Assembly (NCBI RefSeq): GCF_040702995.1
Contig: NZ_CP159992.1
Span: 1,265,501-1,329,500 of the forward strand
Length of the DNA: 64,000 bases
Direction of reading: 5' to 3'
From: Paenibacillus sp. AN1007
GTDB taxonomy: Bacteria > Bacillota > Bacilli > Paenibacillales > Paenibacillaceae
Shown: piece by piece, positions 54,240 through 63,852 of the stretch
How the letters are laid out: every line of letters begins with the position of its first letter
Numbering within the stretch: the stretch's first letter is position 1
Program-made: the position numbers and the translations under genes
The notes under the pieces: model-generated
What the model saw: the letters and a program-made list of their open reading frames with translations, nothing else
What the model was told of the DNA's origin: nothing
Database searches by the model: none

Positions 54240-54329
54240 CATATATTTTATGACTTTGCTTTGACGAAGAGCTATTGAATTCGGTACAATCAAGAAAGGC
54301 TCTTTGAAGCAGAATAGGAGGCAGACCTC

Positions 54330-55961
54330 ATGAATGGGATTACTGAGGCGCTCCGCAGCGGATCACAGCTTGCAGAGGATTACATCTGTACGAAAGATGC
54401 TGCGCGAAGCCTTTATGAATATGATATTCGCTGGGAAAATGGCCTCCACGCGCGTGCTGCATGGCTGAAGCAATCGGAGCATACACGTGTTGACCGTCAA
54501 GAACTAACGGAATATCTGCGTATATATAATAAGCGAGTTAACGATCATGACAAGGTTCATGCTTCGATAACCCGCCTGGTTGAAGAGGATGCACTGGTGG
54601 TTACTGGTGGACAACAGAGCGGCTTGTTTACCGGGCCGTTGTTCGTGATTTACAAGGCGGCAAGTGTCGTTGCCGCTGCACGTGAAGCTGAACAACAGTT
54701 GAAACGTGCGGTTATTCCTGTCTTTTGGATTGCCGGTGAAGACCATGACTGGGATGAGGTTAATCATACGTATCTGCCTGATTCGAAGGGGAATATCCAG
54801 AAAGTCAAACTGCAGGGGCACTTCACTGGAAGAGAATCTGTAAGTCATGTACAGGTGAAATGGGAACAGTGGGAGACGGCTTTGGAGCAAATAGAACAAT
54901 TGCTGCCCGACACAATTCACAAGCCGGGTTTGATGAGACAGATCAAGGAAATTCATCATTACAGCTCTAATCTGAGTGATGCGTTTGCGCGAATGATCTC
55001 TGCTTTATTTGCAAACACAGGGCTGGTTCTTATGGATGCTGCTGATCCGGAATTGCGCAAATTAGAGAAACCTGTGTTCGAGCGTTTGATTCGGGAAAAT
55101 GATTCGCTGCGAACAGCTTATCTGCATGGAGCGTCACTTGTGGAACGGGCAGGTTATGCTATGCCGGCTGAAGTAGCCGAAGATGGAGCTAATCTCTTTT
55201 ATCTTCATGAAGGGACCCGCTTGCTGTTAACGCTGAAAGATAATTTGTACCAGGATCGCAAAGGGCTTGTATCGTTTACGGAAGAGCGGCTGTTACAAGA
55301 GCTGCAGGATCACCCTGAACGTTTTAGCAATAATGTGCTCACACGCCCATTGATGCAGGATTCGCTGCTGCCAGTTGCGGCTGTTATTTTAGGTCATGGA
55401 GAAATTGCATATTGGGGCCTCACACGTGAAGCATTCCGAACATTTGGGCTGCAAATGCCGATATTACTGCCGCGCCTATCCTTCACGATACTGGAGGAAG
55501 TGCATCACAAACATATGAAGCAGTACGGACTTTCTTTCCAGGATGTGCAGCATCAACTGGAAGAAAGGAAGGAACAGTGGCTGGCACAGCAGGAAACGTT
55601 CCAGGTCGATGAGGAGTTCAAACAAATTCGTGAGCAGTTTACGGACTTGTACCGTCCGCTGCTGGACCAGGTTGCTGCAGTGCATCCCGGGCTGAGCCGG
55701 ATCGGTGAAACCAACCTGGAAAAAATAAATGAACAAATTCAATATCTGGAGCGGCAGACTCGCAAAGCTATCGAAGATAAACATCAAGTGAGCTTAACGC
55801 ATTGGAACGGTATCCAGAACGCTCTGTTCCCCATGGGCAAACCGCAGGAACGAGTACATAATGCACTCTTTTACCTGAATCGTTATGGAACCGACTGGAT
55901 TGAGGAATTGATTAAGTCATCAGCTGCATTCCAGGGACAACACAAAGTCATTACAGTGTAA
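54330..55961 (+). CDS. bshC: Bacillithiol biosynthesis cysteine-adding enzyme BshC
   Basis: This 543-residue protein matches BshC over its length (VVTGGQQSGLFTGPLFVIYKAASV; FWIAGEDHDWDEVNHTYLP). It adds cysteine to glucosaminyl-malate in the last step of bacillithiol synthesis, the low-molecular-weight thiol of Firmicutes. A coiled coil lies near 395-430. The ribosome-binding site is GGAGG. bshC lies just upstream of mraZ in Bacillus; here ahcY lies between. Confidence 0.95.
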   Translation: MNGITEALRSGSQLAEDYICTKDAARSLYEYDIRWENGLHARAAWLKQSEHTRVDRQELTEYLRIYNKRVNDHDKVHASITRLVEEDALVVTGGQQSGLFTGPLFVIYKAASVVAAAREAEQQLKRAVIPVFWIAGEDHDWDEVNHTYLPDSKGNIQKVKLQGHFTGRESVSHVQVKWEQWETALEQIEQLLPDTIHKPGLMRQIKEIHHYSSNLSDAFARMISALFANTGLVLMDAADPELRKLEKPVFERLIRENDSLRTAYLHGASLVERAGYAMPAEVAEDGANLFYLHEGTRLLLTLKDNLYQDRKGLVSFTEERLLQELQDHPERFSNNVLTRPLMQDSLLPVAAVILGHGEIAYWGLTREAFRTFGLQMPILLPRLSFTILEEVHHKHMKQYGLSFQDVQHQLEERKEQWLAQQETFQVDEEFKQIREQFTDLYRPLLDQVAAVHPGLSRIGETNLEKINEQIQYLERQTRKAIEDKHQVSLTHWNGIQNALFPMGKPQERVHNALFYLNRYGTDWIEELIKSSAAFQGQHKVITV

Positions 55962-55963
55962 GC

Positions 55964-56015
55964 ATCTTGATACTATTGATCTTTATATGTATCTTGATAA
56001 TATGGTCTTTATAAT
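55964..56015 (+). repeat. Tandem ~27-bp repeat upstream of ahcY
   Basis: ATCTTGATAcTATtGaTCTTTATA (from 55,964) is repeated as ATCTTGATAaTATgG-TCTTTATA (from 55,991), ending in TATAAT (56,010-56,015). It lies in the short bshC-ahcY gap. Confidence 0.6.
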
Positions 56016-56044
56016 AGAAGGAACACATATGAGGAGGAGATAGT

Positions 56045-57310
56045 GTGACCACATCTGCACTGCAGAACAGTATCGTTCAAGATATGGGTCTTGCTTCAGA
56101 AGGACATTTGAAAATTGATTGGGTCGAGGCGCATATGCCGGTGTTGAACCGAATTCGACGTCAATTTGAACAGGATCTGCCTTTTAAAGGTCTGAAAGTG
56201 GCAATTTGCCTCCATCTGGAAGCAAAAACAGCCTATCTGGCAAAAGTGATTCAGGCTGGCGGAGCTGAAGTGACCATTACGCACAGCAATCCGCTGTCCA
56301 CTCAAGACGATGTATGTGCTGCTTTGGTAGAAGACGGCGTTACCGTTTATGCGAAATATAATCCCGAACCAGCTGAATTTAAAGCTCTTCAGCTTCGTGC
56401 TCTGGAAGTGAAACCGGATCTCATCATCGATGACGGTGGGGATTTTGCAACCATTATTGCTTCCGAGCGTCCTGACCTTGCGTCCACCATTCGCGGAGGC
56501 GCAGAAGAAACGACAACAGGCATCATTCGGTTGAAAGCTTTGGCGAAAGAAGGACAGCTGAAATTTCCGATGGTTGCGGTCAATGACGCATATTGCAAAT
56601 ACCTGTTTGATAATCGTTACGGCACAGGGCAGTCTGCCTTCGACGGTATCATTCGGACAACAAATCTGGTAGTAGCAGGTAAAAATGTTGTCGTAGCCGG
56701 GTATGGCTGGTGCGGTAAAGGCGTGGCTATGCGTGCGAAAGGTTTGGGCGCCAACGTTATTGTAACTGAAATCGATCCGATCAAAGCGGTGGAAGCTCAT
56801 ATGGATGGTTTCCGCGTGATGACGATGGTCGAAGCCGCAAAGATTGGGGACTTCTTTATCGCGGTGACAGGTAACAAGGATGTTATTACTGGAGAGCATT
56901 ACGATGTTATGAAGGACGGAGCTGTTTTGAGTAACGCAGGTCACTTTGATGTTGAGGTTAACAAACCGGAACTCGCGAAACGCTCTGAGTCTATTCGTAC
57001 GGTTCGTCGTAATATTGAGGAATATCGTTTCAAAGATGGTCGTAAAATGTATCTTCTCGCAGAGGGTCGTTTGGTAAATCTGGGAGCTGCGGATGGGCAC
57101 CCGGCCGAAATTATGGACACTACATTTGCACTTCAAGCCCTTGGTCTGCGTTATGTTAGTGAAAACTATGAAACCCTTGGGAAAAACGTAGTTAACGTTC
57201 CATTAGAGATTGACCAGCAGGTGGCAAGTTACAAGCTGGAAAGCCTGGATATCACGATTGATTCATTGTCTGCTGAACAGGAGAAGTACCTGGACAGCTG
57301 GAAATTCTAA
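56045..57310 (+). CDS. ahcY: S-adenosylhomocysteinase
   Basis: This 421-residue protein has the NAD-binding motif AGYGWCGKGVAMRAKGLGA, the active-site DNRYGTGQS and the catalytic region GGAEETTTGI. The short form is typical of the thermophile/archaeal branch. It hydrolyses SAH to homocysteine and adenosine and relieves product inhibition of methyltransferases. Many Bacilli use the MTAN/LuxS route instead. The gene lies between bshC and mraZ as its own unit with a terminator. The ribosome-binding site is GAGGAGGAG. Confidence 0.93.
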   Translation: MTTSALQNSIVQDMGLASEGHLKIDWVEAHMPVLNRIRRQFEQDLPFKGLKVAICLHLEAKTAYLAKVIQAGGAEVTITHSNPLSTQDDVCAALVEDGVTVYAKYNPEPAEFKALQLRALEVKPDLIIDDGGDFATIIASERPDLASTIRGGAEETTTGIIRLKALAKEGQLKFPMVAVNDAYCKYLFDNRYGTGQSAFDGIIRTTNLVVAGKNVVVAGYGWCGKGVAMRAKGLGANVIVTEIDPIKAVEAHMDGFRVMTMVEAAKIGDFFIAVTGNKDVITGEHYDVMKDGAVLSNAGHFDVEVNKPELAKRSESIRTVRRNIEEYRFKDGRKMYLLAEGRLVNLGAADGHPAEIMDTTFALQALGLRYVSENYETLGKNVVNVPLEIDQQVASYKLESLDITIDSLSAEQEKYLDSWKF

Positions 57311-57420
57311 AGCGATATCCAACATTTACAAGCAGATAAACCGTTTCAAAAGATATAAAATGGTGTATTGATGATATGGCTCATGTACGGGTGCACATAC
57401 GATTGCCCGTAACCGGGAAG

Positions 57421-57460
57421 CGTCTCTAATCCTGAATGACAGGATCGGAGACGTTTTTTT
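57421..57460 (+). terminator. Terminator of ahcY
   Basis: CGTCTC-ATCCTG pairs with CAGGAT-GAGACG and is followed by seven T. Confidence 0.95.
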
Positions 57461-57501
57461 GGGTGGAATCAAATAAAAAAACAGTAATGTCAAGAAGGGT
57501 T

Positions 57502-57570
57502 TTGATTTTTTTAACCGAATCTATTATGCTTAGGTGGTGGAAAGTGGGGCAAAGTGGGGGAAATGGGTGA
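57502..57570 (+). promoter_or_regulatory. mraZ promoter with four phased MraZ boxes
   Basis: TTGATT (57,502-57,507) and TATGCT (57,525-57,530) are 17 bp apart. From 57,531 four 10-bp units follow: taGGTGGTGG, AAAGTGGGGC, AAAGTGGGGG and AAATGGGTGA. This is the known MraZ operator layout of direct repeats with 10-bp period, bound by the multimeric MraZ ring for self-control. Confidence 0.85.
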
Positions 57571-57585
57571 GGAGTGAGTGGACCA

Positions 57586-58023
57586 ATGTTTATGGGCGAG
57601 TTTCAACATAGCATTGATGATAAAGGCCGAGTCATTATTCCGGCTAAATTCCGCGAATCTCTGGGGCCCTCTTTCGTTGTCACGCGAGGTTTGGACCAGT
57701 GTCTTTTCGTGTATCCCATGGAGGAGTGGGGGATCATGGAACAGAAGCTCAAAGCACTGCCGCTTATGAAATCCGATGCACGTGCGTTTACCCGTTTTTT
57801 CTTCTCGGGTGCGACTGAATGTGAATTGGATAAACAGGGCAGGGTAAATCTGCCGGGCAGCTTGAGAGAGTATGCCAAAATGGACAAGGATTGTGTTGTT
57901 CTTGGTGTGTCGAACCGGGTGGAGATTTGGAGCAAAGACATATGGGAGAGTTATTTCAATCAATCCGAGGAAGCATTCAACGACATTGCCGAAAAGCTGG
58001 TCGATTTTAATTTTGACTTATAA
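57586..58023 (+). CDS. mraZ: Transcriptional regulator MraZ
   Basis: With ATG 57,586 this 145-residue protein begins [15 protein letters not shown] and has two AbrB-like halves, each with a DxxGR motif ([18 protein letters not shown]). It forms a ring that binds the boxes just upstream and tunes division-cluster expression. A GTG at 57,574 would add four residues without family support. The ribosome-binding site is GAGGAG. Confidence 0.95.
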   Translation: MFMGEFQHSIDDKGRVIIPAKFRESLGPSFVVTRGLDQCLFVYPMEEWGIMEQKLKALPLMKSDARAFTRFFFSGATECELDKQGRVNLPGSLREYAKMDKDCVVLGVSNRVEIWSKDIWESYFNQSEEAFNDIAEKLVDFNFDL

Positions 58024-58041
58024 CGTAAGGAGGGGTGCAGG

Positions 58042-58992
58042 TTGTTTCACCACATAACCGTACTCAAAGAAGAGGCAACCGAGGGACTTAACATCAGGCA
58101 GGACGGTATATACGTGGACTGCACTTTAGGAGGCGCGGGACACAGCTCCGTCATCGCATCCAAGCTGGGTCCGGGGGGACGTCTGATCGCACTCGATCAG
58201 GATGATTGGGCTTTGGATAATGCACGCGAGAAGCTCGCTGCTTATGAAAACCAGGTTACATTGGTGAAAACCAATTTCAGGGATTTGGAACAGGTCCTCA
58301 AAGACCTTGAAGTTCCTATGAAGGATGGCATACCTCAGGTCGACGGTATATTGTATGATCTGGGTGTTTCTTCTCCTCAGTTCGATGAAGGGGAACGCGG
58401 GTTCAGTTACAATCATGATGCACCGCTGGATATGCGCATGGATCAGGATGCGCTTCTGACAGCCAAAGAGATTGTAAATGAATGGCCGGAAGAAGAGATT
58501 GCCCGAATTCTCTATCGTTACGGCGAAGAGAAGTTTTCCAGACGAATTGCTCGTGTCATTGTGGAGAAACGTGGTCAATCCGAGATCGAAACGACAGGTG
58601 AGCTTGTGGAATTGATCAAGGAAGGCATTCCGGCAGCGGCCCGCCGTACTGGTGGACACCCTGCCAAGCGAAGCTTTCAGGCACTGCGTATTGCCGTTAA
58701 TGATGAACTGGGTGCTTTTGAAGAAGGGCTGCATCAAGCTGTTCGTTGTCTTGCGCCAGGGGGGCGCGTATCTGTGATTACCTTCCACTCCCTTGAGGAT
58801 CGGATATGTAAACACATCTTCAGCAGCTATCTTGAAAAATGTACATGTCCACCTGACTTTCCGTTGTGTGTATGCGGTGGTAAAGGGACCTTGCGTCTTG
58901 TGAACCGCAAACCGCTGATTCCAACAGAAGCGGAACTGACCGAGAACTCTCGGGCGCGTTCAGCAAAGCTGCGCGTAGCTGAGAAATTGTAG
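58042..58992 (+). CDS. rsmH: 16S rRNA (cytosine(1402)-N4)-methyltransferase
   Basis: This 316-residue methyltransferase has the SAM motif [28 protein letters not shown] and a cysteine-rich C-terminal patch ([14 protein letters not shown]). It methylates C1402 in the ribosomal P site. The start is TTG 58,042, seven bases after AAGGAGGGG. It follows mraZ by 18 bp. Confidence 0.95.
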   Translation: MFHHITVLKEEATEGLNIRQDGIYVDCTLGGAGHSSVIASKLGPGGRLIALDQDDWALDNAREKLAAYENQVTLVKTNFRDLEQVLKDLEVPMKDGIPQVDGILYDLGVSSPQFDEGERGFSYNHDAPLDMRMDQDALLTAKEIVNEWPEEEIARILYRYGEEKFSRRIARVIVEKRGQSEIETTGELVELIKEGIPAAARRTGGHPAKRSFQALRIAVNDELGAFEEGLHQAVRCLAPGGRVSVITFHSLEDRICKHIFSSYLEKCTCPPDFPLCVCGGKGTLRLVNRKPLIPTEAELTENSRARSAKLRVAEKL

Positions 58993-59018
58993 AACAAAAG
59001 TGGAGGAGGAGCCTTCGA

Positions 59019-59447
59019 ATGGCATACACACGTGGCAATCTAGCGGTCAAACCTAAAGCCCAGGAACGTGCAGCGCAGCAGCAGCGCTACAAGGAAACAA
59101 CCAAAGTCGTGACGCGACGTACCGGTCTGCCGGCTCGCGAGAAATTTTTATACCTGATCACACTTATCGCTGTCATTGTTGTTGGCGGTGCCCTGATGTC
59201 TCGTTACGCTCATATTTATGAACTGAATAAACAGGCTCAGTCGACAATAGCAGATGTTAAAGAGGCGCAGAAAATGATTGCCGATTTGCAGGTAGAGAAA
59301 GAAACGCTGAATAATCAGGTTATCGAGAACGCAAAAAGTCTGGGTTACGTTGAATCTTCCGATAAGGATGTAATTTTTGTACCACGCTCATCAACGACTA
59401 AATCAACAGGTACTGAATCATCCTCGAATGCGGCAAGCAGCAAATAA
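59019..59447 (+). CDS. ftsL: Cell division protein FtsL
   Basis: This 142-residue bitopic protein has a basic cytosolic N-terminus (about 45 residues), one membrane segment (about 46-64) and an extracellular coiled coil (about 70-110, QSTIADVKEAQKMIADLQ) with a Ser/Thr tail. FtsL joins DivIC/DivIB at the septum. Identity rests on architecture and on its place between rsmH and pbpB. Confidence 0.88.
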   Translation: MAYTRGNLAVKPKAQERAAQQQRYKETTKVVTRRTGLPAREKFLYLITLIAVIVVGGALMSRYAHIYELNKQAQSTIADVKEAQKMIADLQVEKETLNNQVIENAKSLGYVESSDKDVIFVPRSSTTKSTGTESSSNAASSK

Positions 59448-59459
59448 AGAGGTGTTTCG

Positions 59460-61808
59460 ATGGTAAAAAGAATAAAGATGCGCACGTTGTTAATAGGGGG
59501 ATGTATTACCCTCTTTTTTCTTGTACTCGTAATCCGCATATTTTTCATACAGGTAGTTAATGGTGACAAATGGCAGGAACATGCGGCTGGTCTGATCCAA
59601 AGGGAACAAACCATCAAGGCTGCTCGTGGAACGATTACCGATCGTAACGGAAATGTGCTTGCTGTGGATTCTCCGGCTTATACCGTCTCGGTGAACCCGC
59701 TCCTAATCAATAAGTTGGGTATTGAGGACGTGGTGACGAAGAAGCTGTCTGTGCTGCTGAGCAAAAATGAGAGTGAGATGCGTGTGCTGGTCACAGCTAA
59801 GAATAAAGACGGTGAATTTTTTCAGCAGCGTGAAGTTCGGAGTGAAGGGTACAAGATCAGTCCTGAACTTGCAGCGAAAGTGAATGAGCTGCGTGAAGAA
59901 CTACAAGATGAATATAAGGCACGAAATGCGATTGTTATGACGCAGGAATCGAAGCGTTTTTATCCTGAGCAGACGCTGGCCTCGCATGTGCTCGGTTATA
60001 TGAGCCGTGACGGTAAAGCGGTCAATGGGCTGGAAGTATCCTATAATGACGTACTCACAGGTACGGACGGTTTCCTGAACTACCAGAAGGATGCTAAAGG
60101 CATCAAGCTTCCGGATTCACAGGATAATTACCTGCCGCCAAAGAACGGTAAAAACCTGAAGCTGACCATTGATGATACCATCCAGCTGTATATTGAGAGT
60201 GCGATGAAAGAAACGGTTGCGAAATATAACCCGCTGAGTATGACCGTGATTGCAGCCGATCCAAATACGATGGAGATTCTCGGGATGGCAAACTGGCCAA
60301 CCTTTAATCCCAATACGTATGCGAGCACACCGGATCAGAAAAACTTTATCAACCATGCAACGCAATCGATCTATGAACCGGGTTCCACGTTCAAAATTGT
60401 GACGCTTGCGGGAGCTGTGGAGGAAAAACTATTCGATCCTAATGCGATGTTTGTATCCAAACCAACGCGTATTGGCGGGTATACAATCAGTGATAATGGA
60501 CATTCCTATGGACAAATCTCGTATCTCGAAGGTGTGAAACGCTCCAGTAATATTGCCTTTGTTAATCTCGGGTACAGCATGCTCGGGGGAGAGCGGCTGC
60601 GTCACTACATCGATGAGTTTGGTTTTGGTAAAAAGACAGGCATCGATCTGCCAAGTGAAGCTGCGTCACCCATTAAACCTCTGGTCTACAAATCAGAGAT
60701 TGCTACTGCAGCATATGGTCATGGTCTTGTTCAGGTGACGCCGATTCAGCAATTGACTGCCATCTCTGCCGTCGCGAATGGCGGGAAACTACTGCAGCCT
60801 CATCTGGTGAAAGAGATTATTAATCCGAATGACGGTTCCACTGAAGTGATCAAACCCAAAGTCATTCGGCAGGTCATTTCGAAAGATTCTGCCAAATTGG
60901 TTAGCGGTTATCTGGAACAGGTAGTTGCGGATCAAACTAGAGGTACTGGACGCAATGCCTATATCGAGGGATACCGCGTTGCGGGCAAAACGGGAACAGC
61001 GAGAAAAGTAATCAACGGCCAGTACAGCAAAAGTAAAGACGTCGTTTCGTTTATTGGATTTGCTCCGGTCAACAACCCGAAGATTGCCATGCTGATTGTG
61101 ATAGACCAGCCTGATGGCACGAACATCGGAGGCGGCACCGCAGCCGCACCGGTATTCAAAAAGGTTGTGAGCCAAACGCTGCAGTATATGGGCATTCCGA
61201 AAGATATTGCCAAAACTGCAGATAAAAAGTCAAATGAAACGCCAGTTGTGCAGGCTAAAGCTCCAGATTTGAGCGGTAAAACGGCCAAACAGGCCAGAAG
61301 CCAACTCTTGAATTCGGGTATAGCTTATGTAACGCTTGGCCAGGGTGAGAACGTGATTCGACAGTATCCACAGGCGGGGGCTTCGATGAATCCAGGCCAG
61401 CGAATCTATCTGCTTACAGAAGAGAGCAGCAAAATGAAGGTGCCTGATTTGACAGGGGAATCCCTTCGCGATGCTTTAGAGGTTCTCTCCCTTATGAAGG
61501 TAGGCGTAACAGTCAAGGGTGAGGGATATGTTGTGAAGCAGAAAGAACAGATTTCGGGCGAGCAGCGAACGGTGCAGCTGACATTACAGACAGCAAAGGC
61601 TGCCGTAACGGGTATCGCTGATGAAGCTCCGGAATCTTCTGATCCGGATGATAAAAAGCAGGCTCAGGATGCGAAAACGGATGATGAAGGGAAAACGGAT
61701 GGGGATAACCCTTCTGGAAGTACCGAGAATCAGAGTCAGTCCAAGAAGCAGACCGATCAAAGCGAAACATCTGATCAACCATCGACTGAAGGGGCTTCCC
61801 TGCCATAA
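59460..61808 (+). CDS. pbpB: Septal penicillin-binding protein 2B
   Basis: This 782-residue class B PBP has an N-terminal membrane anchor (about 10-30), a pedestal domain, a transpeptidase with Ser309-x-x-Lys312 (GSTFK), SSN in KRSSNIAF, and KTG at 510-512. Two PASTA domains and an acidic, Gln/Asp/Ser-rich tail of about 70 residues follow. It cross-links septal peptidoglycan. The long disordered tail is unusual. Confidence 0.95.
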   Translation: MVKRIKMRTLLIGGCITLFFLVLVIRIFFIQVVNGDKWQEHAAGLIQREQTIKAARGTITDRNGNVLAVDSPAYTVSVNPLLINKLGIEDVVTKKLSVLLSKNESEMRVLVTAKNKDGEFFQQREVRSEGYKISPELAAKVNELREELQDEYKARNAIVMTQESKRFYPEQTLASHVLGYMSRDGKAVNGLEVSYNDVLTGTDGFLNYQKDAKGIKLPDSQDNYLPPKNGKNLKLTIDDTIQLYIESAMKETVAKYNPLSMTVIAADPNTMEILGMANWPTFNPNTYASTPDQKNFINHATQSIYEPGSTFKIVTLAGAVEEKLFDPNAMFVSKPTRIGGYTISDNGHSYGQISYLEGVKRSSNIAFVNLGYSMLGGERLRHYIDEFGFGKKTGIDLPSEAASPIKPLVYKSEIATAAYGHGLVQVTPIQQLTAISAVANGGKLLQPHLVKEIINPNDGSTEVIKPKVIRQVISKDSAKLVSGYLEQVVADQTRGTGRNAYIEGYRVAGKTGTARKVINGQYSKSKDVVSFIGFAPVNNPKIAMLIVIDQPDGTNIGGGTAAAPVFKKVVSQTLQYMGIPKDIAKTADKKSNETPVVQAKAPDLSGKTAKQARSQLLNSGIAYVTLGQGENVIRQYPQAGASMNPGQRIYLLTEESSKMKVPDLTGESLRDALEVLSLMKVGVTVKGEGYVVKQKEQISGEQRTVQLTLQTAKAAVTGIADEAPESSDPDDKKQAQDAKTDDEGKTDGDNPSGSTENQSQSKKQTDQSETSDQPSTEGASLP

Positions 61809-61845
61809 GCTTCATAGACAGCTTGTTCTAACCCCCGGTTGTCCT

Positions 61846-61875
61846 GAATATTCATGAAGAGACAGTTCATGATTT
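61846..61875 (+). promoter_or_regulatory. Candidate SigE promoter of spoVD
   Basis: GAATATT (61,846-61,852) matches the SigE -35 fully. CATGATTT (61,868-61,875), 15 bp later, matches the -10 in part. B. subtilis spoVD is SigE-dependent. Confidence 0.55.
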
Positions 61876-61899
61876 TGGGACGAGTGGGGGGATCTTTTC

Positions 61900-63852
61900 G
61901 TGAAGGGATCAAGTGTAAATCTGCGGCGCAGGCTGCTGTGGAGTTTATTCATTCTGGTCATGTTATTTTCGGCCCTGTTTATCAGGCTTGCTTATGTACA
62001 GTTGGGAGAGGGGCCGGAATTATCGGCAAAAGCGGAGGAATCCTGGCGCCGCAACATTCCATACACAGCCAAAAGGGGAGAGATTCTGGATCGCAACGGA
62101 ACATCTCTGGCCTACAATGTGACAACCCCAACCATTATGGCTATTCCGGCTCAGGTCAAGGAAGCGGAGACAACGGCCAGGTCGCTTGCACCGCTGCTGG
62201 GCATGACGGAAGAGAAAGTGCTGGCAGCCATCAAGAAACGTGAATTGATCGTACGACTACAACCCGGCGGCCGCAAAATTACGATGGAGAAAGCTCAGCG
62301 CATCCGTGATTTGAAGCTTCCGGGTATCGTTGTTGCCGAGGATAACAAGCGGTTCTATCCTTATGACGATCTTGCTGCTCACATTCTCGGGTTTACCGGG
62401 ATTGACAATCAGGGACTCACAGGTGTTGAGAAAAGATATGACGACAAGCTGAATGGGTTGAATGGCAGCGTATCCTACTTGTCCGATGCGGCCGGAAGGC
62501 TCATGCCGGGCTCATCCGAGAAGTATGTGGAACCGAAAGACGGACTTAACCTCAAGTTGACGATTGATAAATCTATTCAGTCGATTATGGAACGGGAACT
62601 GGATCAGGCTATGGTTAAGTTCCAAGCCAATTCCGCTCTGGCGATTGCGATGAACCCCAAAACGGGCGAAATTCTCGGCATGTCCAGCAGACCAGGATAC
62701 GAACCGGCAGACTACCAGCAGTACCCGGCTGAAATTTATAACCGGAATCTGCCCATATGGATGACGTATGAACCGGGTTCGACCTTCAAAATTATTACGC
62801 TGGCTGCTGCACTGGAAGAGAAAAAGGTAAATCTGAAGCAGGATCAATTTTTTGATCCCGGATTTGTCGAAGTTGGGGGTGCACGTCTGCGCTGTTGGAA
62901 GAAAGGTGGACATGGCAGTCAGACCTTCCTGCAGGTAGTGGAGAACTCCTGCAACCCTGGATTTGTTGCTTTGGGACAGAAGCTGGGCAAAGAATCGTTG
63001 TTCTCCTATATTAAAAACTTCGGTTTTGGTAAAAAAACGGGAATCGATCTCAGCGGAGAAGCGAGCGGCATTCTTTTCAAATTAGCAAATGTAGGTCCGG
63101 TTGAACTTGCCACAACGGCCTTCGGTCAAGGGGTATCCGTAACACCGATTCAACAGGTTGCGGCGGTATCGGCTGCGATCAACGGTGGAAAACTCTATAA
63201 ACCTTACGTTACAAAGGCTTGGGTACACCCCGAAACGGGCGAGGTGCTGGAGGAAGTGAAACCTGAAATGGTACGTCAGGTGATCTCGGAGGATACGTCC
63301 AAACAAGTGCGAGAAGCGCTCGAAAGCGTCGTTGCCAAAGGTACAGGCCGCCCGGCGTTTATTGATGGATACCGGGTTGGAGGGAAAACAGGTACAGCCC
63401 AAAAGGTGATTAACGGACGTTATTCTTCAACCGAGCATATTGTATCTTTTATCGGATTTGCTCCGGCTGATGATCCACAGATTGTAGTGTATACAGCGGT
63501 TGATAATCCGAAAGGGATTCAGTTTGGAGGCGTGGTTGCGGCTCCGATTGTACAAAACATTCTTGAGGACTCTCTGCATTATATGAATGTGCCTGTACGC
63601 AAGGATCAGCTCACCAAAGAGTACAAATACGGTGAAACTAAAATTGTGACGGTTCCTGATCTTACGGGGGCTACCGTGGAAGATCTGTACGAGGATCTGA
63701 ATATGAATTTTATGCTGGCGAAGTCCGGCAGCGGTAAATATGTTATAAACCAGGCACCTAAACCGGGAGCAAGAGTAGATCAGGGCTCAACCATACGCAT
63801 TTATATGGGCGATGTATTGAAGGATGAGCATGATCATACGAAGCACGAATGA
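61900..63852 (+). CDS. spoVD: Stage V sporulation protein D (sporulation PBP)
   Basis: This 650-residue class B PBP resembles PbpB. It has a membrane anchor (about 10-30), Ser294-x-x-Lys297 (GSTFK), SCN in VENSCNPG, KTG from 496, and one PASTA domain (about 585-640). SpoVD makes spore cortex peptidoglycan in the mother cell. The start is a GTG after GTGGGGGG. The next stretch to the window end (63,853-64,000) shows no gene; the following gene starts outside. Confidence 0.95.
   Translation: MKGSSVNLRRRLLWSLFILVMLFSALFIRLAYVQLGEGPELSAKAEESWRRNIPYTAKRGEILDRNGTSLAYNVTTPTIMAIPAQVKEAETTARSLAPLLGMTEEKVLAAIKKRELIVRLQPGGRKITMEKAQRIRDLKLPGIVVAEDNKRFYPYDDLAAHILGFTGIDNQGLTGVEKRYDDKLNGLNGSVSYLSDAAGRLMPGSSEKYVEPKDGLNLKLTIDKSIQSIMERELDQAMVKFQANSALAIAMNPKTGEILGMSSRPGYEPADYQQYPAEIYNRNLPIWMTYEPGSTFKIITLAAALEEKKVNLKQDQFFDPGFVEVGGARLRCWKKGGHGSQTFLQVVENSCNPGFVALGQKLGKESLFSYIKNFGFGKKTGIDLSGEASGILFKLANVGPVELATTAFGQGVSVTPIQQVAAVSAAINGGKLYKPYVTKAWVHPETGEVLEEVKPEMVRQVISEDTSKQVREALESVVAKGTGRPAFIDGYRVGGKTGTAQKVINGRYSSTEHIVSFIGFAPADDPQIVVYTAVDNPKGIQFGGVVAAPIVQNILEDSLHYMNVPVRKDQLTKEYKYGETKIVTVPDLTGATVEDLYEDLNMNFMLAKSGSGKYVINQAPKPGARVDQGSTIRIYMGDVLKDEHDHTKHE

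Noticed and set aside
55962..56044. SAM or SAH riboswitch before ahcY
   Set aside because: The gap is only 83 bp and AT-rich, with none of the conserved riboswitch motifs.
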